64,000 nt of DNA. It comes from Mikania micrantha. Taxonomy: Eukaryota > Streptophyta > Magnoliopsida > Asterales > Asteraceae. The notes under the pieces were generated by a model, which saw nothing but the letters and a program-made list of their open reading frames with translations, was not told where the DNA came from and searched no databases. Location of the stretch: assembly GCA_009363875.1 (NCBI GenBank), contig CM018693.1, positions 108,578,362 through 108,642,361 of the forward strand, given 5' to 3'. Below are positions 1-11,815 of the stretch, one piece after another; the stretch's first letter is position 1; each line of letters starts with the position of its first letter. A program made the translations under genes and the position numbers.

Positions 1-1
1 T

Positions 2-2290
2 ACTGCTTGTTATGTTTTAAACAGAGCTCACATTGTAAAAAGACATAACAAAACTGCCTATGAAATCTTGTATAACATAAGGCCTCTCATTTCATTCTTC
101 AAAGTCTTTGGATGTCCGTGTTTTATATTAAACACAAAAGATTCCTTGTCCAAGTTTGTTGCTAAAGTGGATTCTGGATATTTTGTTGGATACTCTAAGA
201 CCTCTAAGGCATACCGAGCTTTCAATCTCAGGGCCAAAATCATTGAGGAATCCATTGATGTTAAATTCAATGAATTAGCATCAACCTCATCATTCCCTTC
301 TACTCCAGATGATCTCTTTGATCTTGAAAGCTTCTCCTTCATTCCTCCCATCTCCCCCTCTTCACCTTCTTCAGAATCGTGTCAAACATCTGAAGATTTA
401 TCCTCTCTAGATGAATGTTCTGCTTCTAAATTCTTCACTTCCTTTCCTTTTTATCAAATAAATTCTCAAGAAACAAACTCTCAAAACAAATATAATCAAA
501 TATCTACTCCTTCATCTCCTGTCTTGGATAATCTACCCGCAGACATTCCTGAAAATACTCATGTCTCTCCTCCAGAAAACTCTATGAGCCCCATTGAAAA
601 CTCACCAACTTCCAAAGCTGCCTCCTCAAATAATTGTTTAGACATTATTCCTTTCAACAAAAATCATCCTCTAGAACAAATCTTAGGTGATTTAAGTAAA
701 GGAGTTCAAACTAGGAGTCAAATTTCAAACTTTTGCCTTCATTCCGCCTTCTTATCCCAAATTCAGCCCTCTAAATATCAGGAAGCTCTCAAAGACAATA
801 ATTGGATAGAGGCTATGCAAGATGAACTCTTACAGTTCAAAAGGCAAAATGTTTGGACTCTATGTCCATTGCCCGCTGGAAAATATCCCATCGGAACCAG
901 ATGGGTGTTCAGAAACAAAACAGTTGACAGAGGCATTGTAATAAAAAATTAGGCCAGATTAGTGGTACAAGGTTATTGTCAAGAGGAAGGTATTGACTAT
1001 GATGAAACCTTTGCTCCTGTGGCAAGATTGGAAGCCATCAGACTCTTCCTAGCATTTTCCATCTCCCATAATATAAAGGTATATCAAATGGACATAAAAA
1101 GTGCATTCCTGTATGGGACAATAAAAGAGGAAGTCTATGTGTGTCAACCACCAGGATTTGATGATGTTCATCATCCTGATTGGGTGTACAAACTAGACAA
1201 GGCACTTTATGGTCTGAAACAAGCACCCAGAGCATGGTATGATACTCTCTCTCAGTTTCTACTTTCTAATAAATTTTTTCAGGGAACCATTGATAAGACT
1301 TTTTTCATCAAAAGGGTAGATAAGGAACTTCTGCTTGTCCAAATCTATATTGATGACATCATTTTTGGATCAACAAAACCTTCTATGTGTGAACAATTCT
1401 CTAAATTAATGTCTTCTAAGTTTGAAATGAGTGCTTTAAGTGAACTAAAAACATTTTTAGGACTTCAAGTCAAACAAACCCCAAATGGGACTTTCATTCA
1501 TCAATCTAAATATGTAAAAGATCTTCTAAATAAATTTGATATGAATGATTGCAAAATAATTTCCACTCCCATGGCAACAAGTCCTGGCATATGTCCAGAC
1601 GACAATGGTGAACCTGTAGATCAAACTCTCTACAGATGCATGATTGGTTCTCTGATGTATCTCACTGCATCAAGGCCAGACATTATGTATGCAACATGTG
1701 TCTGTGCAAGATACCAATCTGCTCCCAAACAATCTCATCTTTCATTTGTGAAGAGGATACTCAGATATCTCAAAGGTACTCCTGTGCTAGGTATTTGGTA
1801 TCCTGCTAATCAAATTTGTAAGCTTGTTGGTTTTTCAGATAGTGGTTATGCTGGCTGCTCGCTCACCAGAAAGTCTACTTCAGGAGGTTGTTAGTTCTTT
1901 GCAGGTTGCTTAGTGTCATGGCAAAGAAAGAAGCAAACATCAGTGTCAAATTCAACTGCTGAAGCCGAATACATTGCAGCAGCCCATTGCACTGCCCAAA
2001 TTCTTTGGTTACAATACCAACTGCTAGATTTTGGAATAACTGAACTCAAGACACCTCTCCTAATAGATAGCGAAGCTACCAAGAACATAATAAAGAATCC
2101 TGTCTGTCATTTTAAAACCAAACACATTGAAATAAGGCATCACTTCATTAGAGACTGTTTTGAAAAGGGACTAATTGTTCCAGAACATGTCTCTACAAGT
2201 GACCAAATAGCTGACATATTTACCAAGCCCTTAGACTCCTCAACCTTCTCTAAGTTTGTGGCGAAATTGGGAATGATAAATATGAGTTAA
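2..2290 (+). pseudogene. pol: copia pol fragment: integrase C-terminus, RT, RNase H
   Basis: A single reading frame runs from base 2 to the TAA at 2288-2290, broken only by in-frame TAG codons at 950-952 and 1892-1894. No frameshift is seen. The start (frame residues CYVLNRAH, then FFKVFGCPCF) is the integrase C-terminal region. A Ser/Pro-rich linker follows (about 250-700), then RT beginning near 760 with LVVQGYCQEEGIDYDETFAPV just after the first stop. The catalytic YIDD is near 1348-1359, and ALYGLKQAPRAWY is near 1203. RNase H follows with SDSGYAGC near 1837 and STAEAEYIAAA near 1951. The first stop replaces a Lys codon of the conserved NKARLV stretch and the second a Gln codon. With so few lesions the copy was disabled recently. 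It could still be read through at low level, but that is speculation. Confidence 0.9.
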
Positions 2291-4411
2291 TAAACATAGT
2301 TAAGATTATGTTTATTAAACTTTATACACATACACATAAAAGGATAATTTTTATAAATTGTCCTAACAATGGATATCTGATAAACAACTGGTAAAGAAAT
2401 CTTGGTTTCTTTCAGTGATTATCTCAATACACAGATAGGATCAGTGGTAACATGGTCACTGCTTCATATCTATCCGATGTTTAAACCTTCCATTGTTACA
2501 TTCTATAACCACTTTGGTTTCTTCTCCTTTCGATGATCTCTCTTCCTTCCGAAAATCATCACATGATCAATTAACTTGCTTCCGAGGATAAGATTCTTCC
2601 GATCTGAAAATAAAATTTTTGAGCTTTGCACCTGATGTGACAGTTGTCATTCTCTCTACAAGATCCGATTCTCAATGATGACTCCCACAGCTCGAGAAGA
2701 TACTTACCGTCATCTTAATTACCAATAATCTTATTTAAGTCAATAATCGTCTTTTTCATTTCTCATCTCTCTCACCATTAATTTCAACCTTCTTGATCCT
2801 CTGATCTTCAAGAAATTCTTCTTCACTCTCAAACGTTCTAAGTAATGCTAATGGTTACAGATGATTACTCGTCAGGCATGTCGCCTGGCACGAAGCACTT
2901 ACACTAAATTTGTCTAAGCTTCAAGTTTATATTAATGGTGTAACGGCTTCAGACCAGGCTTCATTCCTCACAAAGCTTCGTCTGTACTTCACGGTGTGCA
3001 TTTAACATGTCTTCTTGTCATGATATGTAAGTATCAAATTTTCTTTTCTTCTCAAAAATAATCATGAAGCTTTCGACTCATTCATTTTTATTATAAGGTT
3101 AACCTGAAAAACCTGATTGTGCATAAACACTTCTTCTGCTCTATATATCACACGTCTCTACAATTTTAGGGAAAATCATTTCAATAACATGTGGTATATT
3201 AGCATATCTTTGATCATCTGGTACATTACTAGAAATGTCCTTCGTCCCTGCCGTGCTTTCAGTTTGTCCCATTGATACTCATAATAACATGAAGGATTTG
3301 ACAAACTAGTGTTCACAAGTTTGAACACTGATGGATGACATTGAAGAAACACCCATCTTCAGTGAACCCACATCCACCTTTCTTTCACACCTATAAAAGG
3401 TACCAGCCATAAAATAATTTTTCTCACAACCCTCTAAGCCTCATAAACCCAAAAAGTCAGTTCAGGAAGATGAGATCCCTGAACATGACTGTGTTCCTAC
3501 TGAACACATGGATACATCTGTTCCATCCTCACAGATGAATCAAGAATCTCTTCCCATCCAGCTCCTCATCAATCCTCTCTACAGGATGATGTTGTATTCC
3601 TAAGGGAACCCTCACTAACCACTGAAATGTTATTTGACACTCAGATGGTCGTCCTCTCTCCTAAGGACATCTCTGTTCTTTCTAAAAACCCCCCACTTTC
3701 ACTTGATAAATCTCTTACCCATGAAAAGAGGATGAGATCCGGATGTCAAGTCCATCTAGACTTCTTTATCATATATCAGGAGCATCCATTTCACATGAAA
3801 ATCCAATGAATTCTCAACTGAATGGATTAGGAAATAAGACTCCTGGTATGGAAACAGCCAATGAAGTTTTCTTTTAAACTAAGGCTGGAAATCCCCAGAA
3901 CCAAGTAAAAGGGGTTCATGACATTTCTGAGATGGACTCAGGTCATGATAAAACTGACACTCAAAGTCAGGGATTCGGATGACATCTGTAAAATGATGGA
4001 CGGATTCCACTTTTCATATTCAGATTGTTCTGACCACATTCATTGTGTTAAGTAACAACAATATTGAATATCCAAAGTCCTGCAATCCAAATCCAACCCA
4101 ATACAGGCACCTTCATTTAAAGGTCTCCCAAACTCTTCAACCACCTTCACTACTCCCACCTTCCTTCTACTGCTTTTCTAGAAGCGTTTAGCTGATTTCT
4201 TTCTGCCTCTCTCCCTTCCCTGCCTTGCCTCCCGGCTGATAAAGCCAAAAAGAGGGAGAATACATAAACCATTCTCAAAAAGAGGCTAAAGCTTAAAAGC
4301 ATTTGCTATACTGAGACCCCCATTTGAACCATTCTCAAGTACTTTCCCCACTAAGTTTGGTATTCTAGAAATTGGTTGGGTTCTAAAGCTAAGTGATTTT
4401 GGCTTCATCAG
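2291..4411 (+). other. copia spacer between pol and 3' LTR with remnant 3' ORF
   Basis: About 2.1 kb separates the pol stop from the polypurine tract. Bases 2291-3420 show no usable frame. From about 3448 to 3597 one frame reads as a Ser/Pro/Glu-rich peptide of about 50 residues. After a frame change the reading continues to about 3770-3880 (LREPSLTTEMLFDTQMVVLS is in this part). Alternating open frames with similar composition look like a decayed coding region. Sire-lineage elements often carry an extra, env-like ORF at this position, and this may be its remnant. I see no signal peptide or membrane segment, so an envelope role is not supported here. Confidence 0.45.
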
Positions 4412-4424
4412 TCCAGAGGGAGAT
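4412..4424 (+). other. copia polypurine tract
   Basis: A purine run, AGAGGGAGA, lies directly before the TGTTGG start of the 3' LTR. It is the expected plus-strand primer site for reverse transcription. Confidence 0.85.
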
Positions 4425-5232
4425 TGTTGGAAAATAAGGACTGACGAAGCAAAACCACCTTTCAAATAATCAATTTGAATAAATGTTGCAGGACACTAAC
4501 TTCCGAAGACATGAAGAATAAAGCTGTAAAAGATGCTTCGGAAGACACTAAATAAAAGTCAATTGCTTCCGAAGACAAAATTTCAGAAGATGCTTCAGAG
4601 GACTCTATCAAAAGACAAACCTCAGAAGACACTATCGGAAGAGAACAATTGCTTCCAAAGAATAAAAGACAATTACTTCGGAAGATATCTGCTTCGGAAG
4701 AAAAACACTAACTTCGGAAGACTTATGTATTTACATCAGCTTCCGATGAAAGAATAAATGTTTCCTTTTTCAGCTTCCGATAAGATAGTTGATTCCTTAA
4801 TCAGTTTCCTATAAAGAACTTCCGAAAGAATAACTCCTTAGCATCAGTACAAATGTCTAAACCTCGGAAGACTTCAAGATCCTTGAAGATCCTAAGTTGA
4901 CTTTTTACTTGTACTATTCTGATGCTTTTGTGTCTGTAATAGTGTCATCAGTCTTATCTGTTTGTCTTTTTCTTGTATTTGTCCTGAAGCATTAATTGTC
5001 GGGGCTATTTATACCCCAACATCAACTGTATAACGATAACACTTTTCTGAATCTTCTTTGTGTTGCCTTACTATTTTCTGTTCTCTCTTTTCTTTAAAAC
5101 AAGAAAACTAAACACTAAAAATAACTTAAGTGCAAAACCCTAGAGGGAGCTAATACCAAAGGCTTTGACTCAGTATCTAAAGCTCTTGTTCCTAGATGAA
5201 TCAGCCTCTCCTTAGGTCACTGATTTTCTACA
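4425..5232 (+). repeat. copia 3' LTR (808 bp)
   Basis: The LTR begins TGTTGGAAAA immediately after the polypurine tract and ends TTTCTACA, giving TGT...ACA termini. It is followed by GTCAC, which in the undisturbed gypsy LTRs of this window is the sequence preceding the same flank (ctatacgaataat). The left half is filled with short CTTCGGAAG-type motifs. The right half contains atttatacccc (near 5007), which may be the promoter region. The 5' LTR is outside the window, so no age estimate is possible. Confidence 0.85.
4500..4875 (+). repeat. cluster of CTTCGGAAG / CTTCCGAAG motifs in copia LTR
   Basis: At least ten exact or one-mismatch copies of cttcCGaag or cttcGGaag lie in about 375 bp, in both orientations (for example 4501, 4541, 4566, 4677, 4691, 4713 and 4863). 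They lie in the presumed U3 part of the LTR, where copia elements carry repeated enhancer-like boxes. The inverted TTC and GAA are separated by one base, not the two needed for a heat-shock element. The binding factor is unknown. Confidence 0.7.
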
Positions 5233-5578
5233 GTCACCTATACGAATAATCCGACAGTTTAGCATGCACGTAACGACATCCGTTGTTGTTTTATTCTATA
5301 AAGCCTCACATACGTTTATACATAATAAAATCCTAACACATAATCATATGATGGTTCTGTACTGCCAGATAATTATCTGACTAATGAACCATAGTTCTGA
5401 ACTTTGTTTTTCAGAACTTTCAGAACTGTTTTTGAATTTGTTCGTTGATGACATGAAATAACAATGAAACATGATATGAATGTGATAAGCAATGAAACAC
5501 ATATAGTTCATACCTGATTACCGTTCGTTTTACTGTAGAGATCACTGTTCCGTTGACGTTTTCGGCACTGATGTTACA
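5233..5578 (-). repeat. gypsy-1 3' LTR, first part, truncated by copia
   Basis: Read on the minus strand it starts TGTAACATCAGTGCCG at 5578, directly after the polypurine tract. It runs to 5233, where the copia LTR interrupts it. GTCAC at 5233-5237 is the presumed target duplication. The break falls in the GTGAC core of a palindromic LTR motif that is complete in the 5' LTR at 14289-14314. Confidence 0.87.
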
Positions 5579-5614
5579 GTCTCCCCTTGTTAGAGAAATT
5601 TAGTCCCGAAATTT
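5579..5614 (-). other. gypsy-1 polypurine tract and 3' palindrome
   Basis: On the minus strand, TAACAAGGGGAGAC precedes the LTR start. A palindrome (arms AAATTT, centre CGGGACT; a mutated form of AAATTTCGGGACGAAATTT) lies just before it, at the pol stop codon. The same box is next to the polypurine tract in gypsy-3, -4, -5 and the near-solo LTR. Confidence 0.8.
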
Positions 5615-8600
5615 AAGAGTTGTTATCGGGTATAGCTTCCTCTTCAAACAGTTGGGGATACTTTGACTTCATGTGATATTCACGTTCCCAAGTAAATTCG
5701 GGTCCGCGCTTTAAATTCCATCGAACCTTTACGATCGTAATACGGCCGCGCTTTAAATTCCATCGAACCTTGCGATTCATAATTTCCAAAGGTTCCTCGA
5801 TAAAGTGTAATTGTTCATCAACTTGAATTTCTTCAATTGGGATGGCGAGTGATTCGTCAGCAAGACATTTCCTTAAGTTAGAGACGTGAAACATGTCATG
5901 CACACCCCTGAGTTCTTCTGGTAATCCCAATCTATATGCTACTGGACCAATCCGCTCGATGATCTCGAACGGTCCCACGTATCGTGGTGCTAATTTGCCT
6001 TTCTTTCCAAAACGTACTGCGCCTTTCCATGGGGATACCTTCAACATTACACGGTCTCCCACTTGGAATTCCAATGGCTTGCGCCGTTTGTCAGCGTAGC
6101 TCTTTTGTCTGCTCCTAGTAGCTTGTAATCTTCGTTGAATCAGGGCAATCTTGTCAGTGGTTTCCTGAATAAGTTCTGGCCCAGTTATTCGATTATCTCC
6201 CACTTCAGTCCAACAGATCGGTGACCGACATTTTCGACCATAAAGAGCCTCGAATGGGGCACATCCAATACTGCTGTGGTAACTGTTGTTGTAGGAGAAT
6301 TCGATCAGTGGCAAATGAGAATCCCAATTTCCACCAAAATCCAAAATGCAGGTTCTTAACATATCTTCTAGGGTCTGAATAGTACGTTCGCTTTGACCGT
6401 CCGTTTGTAGATGGTAAGCTGTACTCAGATTTAACTGTGTCCCTAGAGATTTCTGTAACGATTGCCAAAACCTTGATGTAAATATGTTGTCTTTATCAGA
6501 AATAATAGACAATGGCACACCATGGCGTACCACTATCTCATTGATGTACAATCTCGCCAGTTTATCCATCGTGAAAGTCTCACGCATTGGCAAGAAGTGA
6601 GCAGATTTTGTCAAACGATCTACGATCACCCAAATCATATCATGACCACTGGAAGTGCGGGGTAGCTTGGTGACTAAGTCCATAGCTATTTGTTCCTACT
6701 TCCAGAGCAGAATCTCAGGCTGTTCCAGTAAACCAGACGGTCTCTGGTGTTCCACCTTTACCTTCGCACACGTAAGACATCGACCGATGTATTCGGCTAT
6801 GTCTTTCACCATCCCAGGCCACCAATAATATCCACGCAAGTATTGGTACATTTTATCAGCGCCTCGATGAACGGAGTATTTAGTCTTGTGCGCTTCATCG
6901 AAGATAAGTCTTCTCAATTCGTCTACCGCCGGAATCCACATACGATTATGGGAGTAGATCATTCCATCAGACTTAGTCTCAAATTGTTTCTCCGCTCCAC
7001 AATCAAGCTCTTTCTTCAAATTTCCTCTGTCAACTGATTCTTTTTGTGCTTGAATTATCTTGTCTCGTAAACTGGTCTGCACAGTCATTCCCATTGCTCT
7101 AATGCGCAAGGGTTTGACCCGTTCCTTCCGGCTCAAGGCATCAGCTACAACGTTCGCCTTTCCTGGATGATACTTGATCACACAATCGTAATCATTCAGA
7201 AGTTCAACCAAACGGCGTTGTCGCATGTTGAGTTCCTTCTGATCAAAGATGTGCTGCAGACTCTTGTGATCAGTGAATATGGTACACTTAGTGCCATATA
7301 AGTAATGTCTCCAAATCTTCAGTGCGAAGATTACAGCTCCCAGTTCAAGATCATGAGTAGTGTAGTTCTTCTCATGAACTTTTAACTGTCTTGATGCATA
7401 AGCAATGACCTTATCCCGTTGCATCAGTACGCAACCGAGTCCCTTATGGGAGGCATCACAGTAAACAACAAAATCATCACATCCTTCTGTGAGAGATAGA
7501 ATTGGAGCATCACACAACTTCTGTTTCAAAGTCTGAAAAGCATCTTCTTGTTTCTGCTCCCAGACAAACGGTTCACTCTTCTGAGTTAATTTAGTGAGAG
7601 GCAAAGCTATCTTAGAAAAGTTTGAGATAAACCTTCTATAATAACCTGCCAATCCCAGAAAAGACCGTATCTCCGTCAGTGTCTTCGGAGTGTCCCATTT
7701 CTTTATTGCCTAAATCTTGGCGGGATCTACGTGTATTCCCTCGCTGTTGACTACATGGCCCAAAAATTGAACTTCTCTTAACCAAAATTCACACTTAGAG
7801 AATTTGGCATAAAGTTTCTGTTCCTTCAACAGCTCCAAGATTTTCCTGAGGTGTTCTTCGTGTTCAGCTTTATTCTTCGAATAGATCAAGATGTCATCGA
7901 TAAAGACAATGACAAACTGATCCAAATACGGCTTGCACACTTGGTTCATGAGGTCCATGAAAACCGCTGGCGCATTTGTCAATCCGAAAGGCATCACCAT
8001 GAACTCGTAATGCCCGTATCTGGTTCAGAATGCCGTCTTCGGTATATCTTCGTCTTGAACTCTAAGTTGATGACACCCAGACCGTAGATCGATCTTCGAG
8101 AAGTATTGTGCTCCTTGGAACTGATCAAACAAGTCATCAATCCTCGGCAATGGATACATGTTCTTGATAGTCAACTTGTTCAGCTCCCGATAATCGATGC
8201 ACATTCGAAACGATCCGTCTTTCTTCTTTACGAACAAGACTGGAGCTCCCCAAGGTGAGTAGCTCGGTCTGATGAATCCTTTATCCAGTAACTCCTGTAA
8301 CCGGTTTGACAATTCCTGCATCTCCGAAGGTGCTAACCTGTAAGGAGATTTAGCAACAGGAGTTGCTCCAGGAGCTAAGTCAATTCGGAACTCTACCGGT
8401 CGCACAGGTGGCAAACCTGGTAGGTCTTCAGGAAATACTTCCGGATACTCTTTCACTACCGGCACATCTTGAATCTTTTTCTTGTCTTTCTTCTTTTCCA
8501 CTATGTGAGCTAGGAAAGCTACGCACTGCTTCTGTAAACACTTACGCGCCTTTATGCAAGAAATGATTTTGACACTTCGTTTTGCTTGATCCCCTTTAAC

Positions 8601-9326
8601 TTCCAATACTCGATCATCTGGCAATGGAACTCGAAGCAGCTTTTCAGAACAGATGACTTCCACTCGGTTAGAAGAAAGCCAATCCATTCCAACAATGATG
8701 TCAAAACTACCCAACTCCAACGGTATCAAATCAATGGTGAATGTATGACCATTAAGTGTCAATGGGCAGTTCCTGTATAATGTACTAACTGTGATCTGTT
8801 TCCCGTTAGCTACTTCTATGATATAAGGGGAGTCTAACTGTTCCTCTATAGAATCTAGTTGGCATGCAAAATCGGCAGAGATAAAACTCTGATCCGCACC
8901 AGTGTCAAATAGAATAGATGCATAAAAGTCATGTAAGAGAAATGTACCAGTGACCACGTTCGGGTCTTGACGTGCAGCTGGAGCTCCTTTGACAAAAGCT
9001 CTTCCACGGGGTGCTTGACCTGCCTGTTGTGTCTTCTTTGGGCAGTTCTTCGCAAAGTGGCCCTGTTCGCCACAATTATAGCATCCACCATTGTTTTGTT
9101 TAGTTGGTGGAGGGAGAGCTAAAGCAGCATTGTTGACTGCTTGATTTGGTGTCATCCGGCAACGTTGGACCCAATGGCCCATTCTACCACACCCAGTGCA
9201 TTGCTTGCAAGGAGTGTTAGCAGCATGATCGTATTGACACTTGGCACACAAAGGATATGTACCAGTGTGGGGTCTTTTGTTGGGGTTCTGTGGTGCAGCT
9301 GCTATTTGTTGGAGAGGTGTGGCCAT
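5613..9326 (-). pseudogene. pol: gypsy-1 pol: NC zinc knuckles, PR, RT, RNase H, IN, chromodomain (broken)
   Basis: Domains in order on the minus strand: two CCHC knuckles (CGRMGHWVQRC and CYNCGEQGHFAKNC), protease with LFDTGADQSFIS, RT with VIVFIDDILIYS, RNase H with VVYCDASHKGLG, integrase zinc finger and catalytic core, then the C-terminal chromodomain-like tail ending FTWEREYHMKSKYPQLF. The frame is broken by stops near 8025 (CGA to TGA in FRTRYG), 7710 (Glu to TAG after DPAKI) and 6693 (Trp-Lys-Trp region). The start of the piece near 7652 follows further small changes. The integrase core reads IISDKDNIF, where relatives have SDRDSRF. Residues near 5704-5771 contain a copied segment (see findings). 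It is not functional as one polyprotein. Confidence 0.9.
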
Positions 9327-10312
9327 CGTGTAGTTCTTGATGACCTTTGTTTCTTCTTCTGATGATGGTGAGGTTTCTTTGACGGCTCTGCTTTGTTCTT
9401 GCCGGAGTCAGCCTCTTTCTTTAAAACTCCTGAGGCTTCCATCATATCCGTGAGCTTCCCAGACAAACTCACCGCAGAATCCAATGTGACAGGATTTGCA
9501 GCAACCACTAATCCTTGTATGCAGACTGGTAACCCACATACATACCTGTCAATCCGCTTCTCCAAAGTCGGTACCATATCCGGCACCAAAGCAACCAACT
9601 CGTGGTAACGAGTCGTATATCCCATGTGGTCTGCCCCTTTCATCACATGGTTAGACAATTCCACTTCCAATCTTTGTAGTTCGTTCTTGGGACAAAACTC
9701 AGTCCTTAGTAAAGTCTTGAAGTCTTCCCATGGCATAGCCATAGCTTCATCTCTTCCTCTTGCATTAACTTGGCTATTCCACCAAGTCAAGGCTCGCTTG
9801 TTGAATGTTCCGGCGGAGTAGCGAACCTTGTGATGCTCTGGACAACTGCAGAGGTCCAGAGTGGCTTCAACCTTTTTTATCCATTGGATTAATCCAATGG
9901 CTCCTTCAGACCCACTAAAACTGGGTGGCTTACATCCCATAAAGGACTTGTATGAGTGGTTTGAAGCACCACCAGTTTTCCAACTGGCTTCTCCTGACGA
10001 GTTGCCAGTATTGTTGATCTCGTTACGGAAACGGCTGAACATTTCCGGTAGCGCTTCTTTCATCTAATTGGTCATCTGGCTACTCAGTAGAGTCACTAAA
10101 GCGATAGTAGGAGGATCCATAATCGGCGTTGTGCTCGGGCCTGCTGGTAGGTTGAGTGAAGGAGGAATAAATGGAGGAGGAGGTGGAGGCAATGGAGGCA
10201 TTGCAGGAGGTGAGTCGGACGGTGATGGTGTAGACGAATGTGGAGCCAAATCTTGTGGTGGTGGAGGTAACGAGGGAGTCTGTCTTCTCGGCGGCATTCT
10301 GATCATAACCAA
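9302..10312 (-). pseudogene. gag: gypsy-1 gag (broken)
   Basis: The likely start is ATG at 10297 (MPPRRQT), shared with gypsy-2, -3 and -N. A Pro-rich N-terminus follows. The capsid-like Retrotrans_gag region includes CKPPSFSGSEGAIGLIQW, KRALTWWNSQV and LEVELSNHVMKGADHMGYT. A TAG near 10064 replaces the Gln of the conserved LTNQLK stretch, and a frame change near 9320 separates the capsid part from the zinc knuckles. The family normally makes one Gag-Pol frame, as in gypsy-4. Gag would form the cytoplasmic particle. Confidence 0.88.
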
Positions 10313-10458
10313 TAAAGTTATTGGTTAGTGCAATGATCGAATACAGAAGACAATATGCAAGTAAAGTCTTAAGTCCTGTGTTCTCTACATGCAGGGTCCC
10401 TAGGTTATAGTCTAGGCCAAACCATTTAAATAAGTGACCTATATTTCTCTATAAACAT

Positions 10459-10471
10459 GGATCTGATACCA
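10459..10471 (-). other. gypsy-1 tRNA-iMet primer binding site (one mismatch)
   Basis: The minus strand reads TGGTATCAGATCC three bases after the LTR end TGTGACA. The usual plant initiator-Met complement is TGGTATCAGAGCC. The single change is probably decay. Confidence 0.8.
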
Positions 10472-10974
10472 ATCTGTCACACCCCGAGCCGGCGGGGTTG
10501 GATCGGATTCCCCGTCGGGCGGAAGGTTCCCGGGGCGCGATATCGTGAGTGATAATCGTGATGATCAGATTTTTTACATTACACATGATATAAATGAGAA
10601 GATGCTTAATAAAATAGAATTACAAAGTTGAATTACAAAGTTAATTTACATCAGTATCGTTTATAATTTAACAATGTAAATCTACCATAAACATCATAAA
10701 GTTTCTATCTTGTAACTATACAAGATATACAAAATAATTGTATAATGATGTTCCAAAAGTATGCAGGTCCAAAAATGCTAAGTCTTCTATCTGAAGTCCT
10801 AGTCCAAAAGCAAAAGCTTCTTAATTGACCTGTTCATCACCTGAGAAGTCATGCCAAAAAGACCAAGTCAACACATGGTTGGTGAGTTCATATAGTTTAG
10901 TAATTGAAAATGATTTGAAAACCTTCTCCGGTAAAGACCCTAACCTCATTAATGCCACATGTAATATCCACATC

Positions 10975-11225
10975 GGTATGCTTATATATAGGGCATACCT
11001 CTGAGTCGAGCCTACAACCCGCCCAGACGCCGTCCCACCACATACTAATGCACATATGACACTGTTGTTAATGATAATTAAGCATTTTTACCTACTTTAC
11101 ACTTCCATTCCACTATAGTTCTAATGTACTCCCCAAAACATTTGTTAAACCCTCGGGTAACAACCTTAATCTCATTAACATCACATGTATCATCCAGATC
11201 GGTATGCTTATATATAGGGCATACC
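10975..11225 (-). promoter_or_regulatory. two hairpins with TATATATA loop in gypsy-1 LTR
   Basis: Two copies (10975-10999 and 11201-11225) have 7-bp arms GGTATGC and GCATACC around a TATATATA-containing loop. They sit in a duplicated block of about 230 bp. The same hairpin is found in gypsy-2, -3, -5 and -N. Confidence 0.6.
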
Positions 11226-11815
11226 CCTGAGTCGAGCCTACAACCCACCCAGACGCCGTCCCACCACATAGGACATTGTTGTTAATGATAATTAAGCTTT
11301 TTACCCCTACCATTAACCCATTTGTTTTTAGTTCTTTGTTCCTATAAATACAACGATTTGAAATCTCTATTGATTCCTTAAGTTCATCACAAAATATGAT
11401 CAACCACAATAATTGTACAAACAGTGAAATAAATGCTTAATTAAATAAATAAATAAACATTTAATAAAATCTAAGTCCTAATGATTGGGCCTTGGTCATA
11501 CTCGAGTAGCCTAGAATACCAATCAGGTACTTAGTAGTAAAGGAGATCTGTAAACATCATCAAGCATGCGACCTATACTCAATCAGTCTAGCTAGGACAT
11601 CTTTTGAAATATAGGATTTTATTGACCGTTCTTGACCGTTCTGGACTGTTATTGACCGTTCACATGCTATCTTTGAATATTTCCCAGATTTTCCTCAAAA
11701 CCGTTAAGGAATACTGTAAATATCATCAAACATGTGTCTCATATTCGATCAGTCTAGCTAGGACATCTTTCAAACCTGAGAATGGCACATGCTATCTTTG
11801 ATATTTCCCAGTTAG

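Larger units (their letters stand above)
1..5232 (+). mobile_element. Ty1/copia retrotransposon, Sire-like, 3' two thirds
   Basis: The part inside the window runs from the integrase C-terminus through reverse transcriptase and RNase H, then about 2.1 kb of non-pol sequence, a polypurine tract and a complete 3' LTR. The 5' LTR, gag and most of integrase lie left of the window. The domain order integrase, RT, RNase H is the copia order. The YIDD box in the context IYIDDIIFGST and the RNase H motif STAEAEYIAAA are typical of Sire/Maximus elements, as is a long gap between pol and the 3' LTR. The right end is CTACA followed by GTCAC (5233-5237), which fits a 5-bp target duplication inside the LTR of gypsy-1. 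The matching left copy is outside the window. Confidence 0.9.

Noticed and set aside
58..351. 97-codon minus-strand frame at the left edge
   Set aside because: It is antisense to the copia integrase and linker frame, which is clearly supported by homology.
4500..4875. Heat-shock elements in the copia LTR
   Set aside because: TTC and GAA are separated by one base in the main motif, while heat-shock elements need two.
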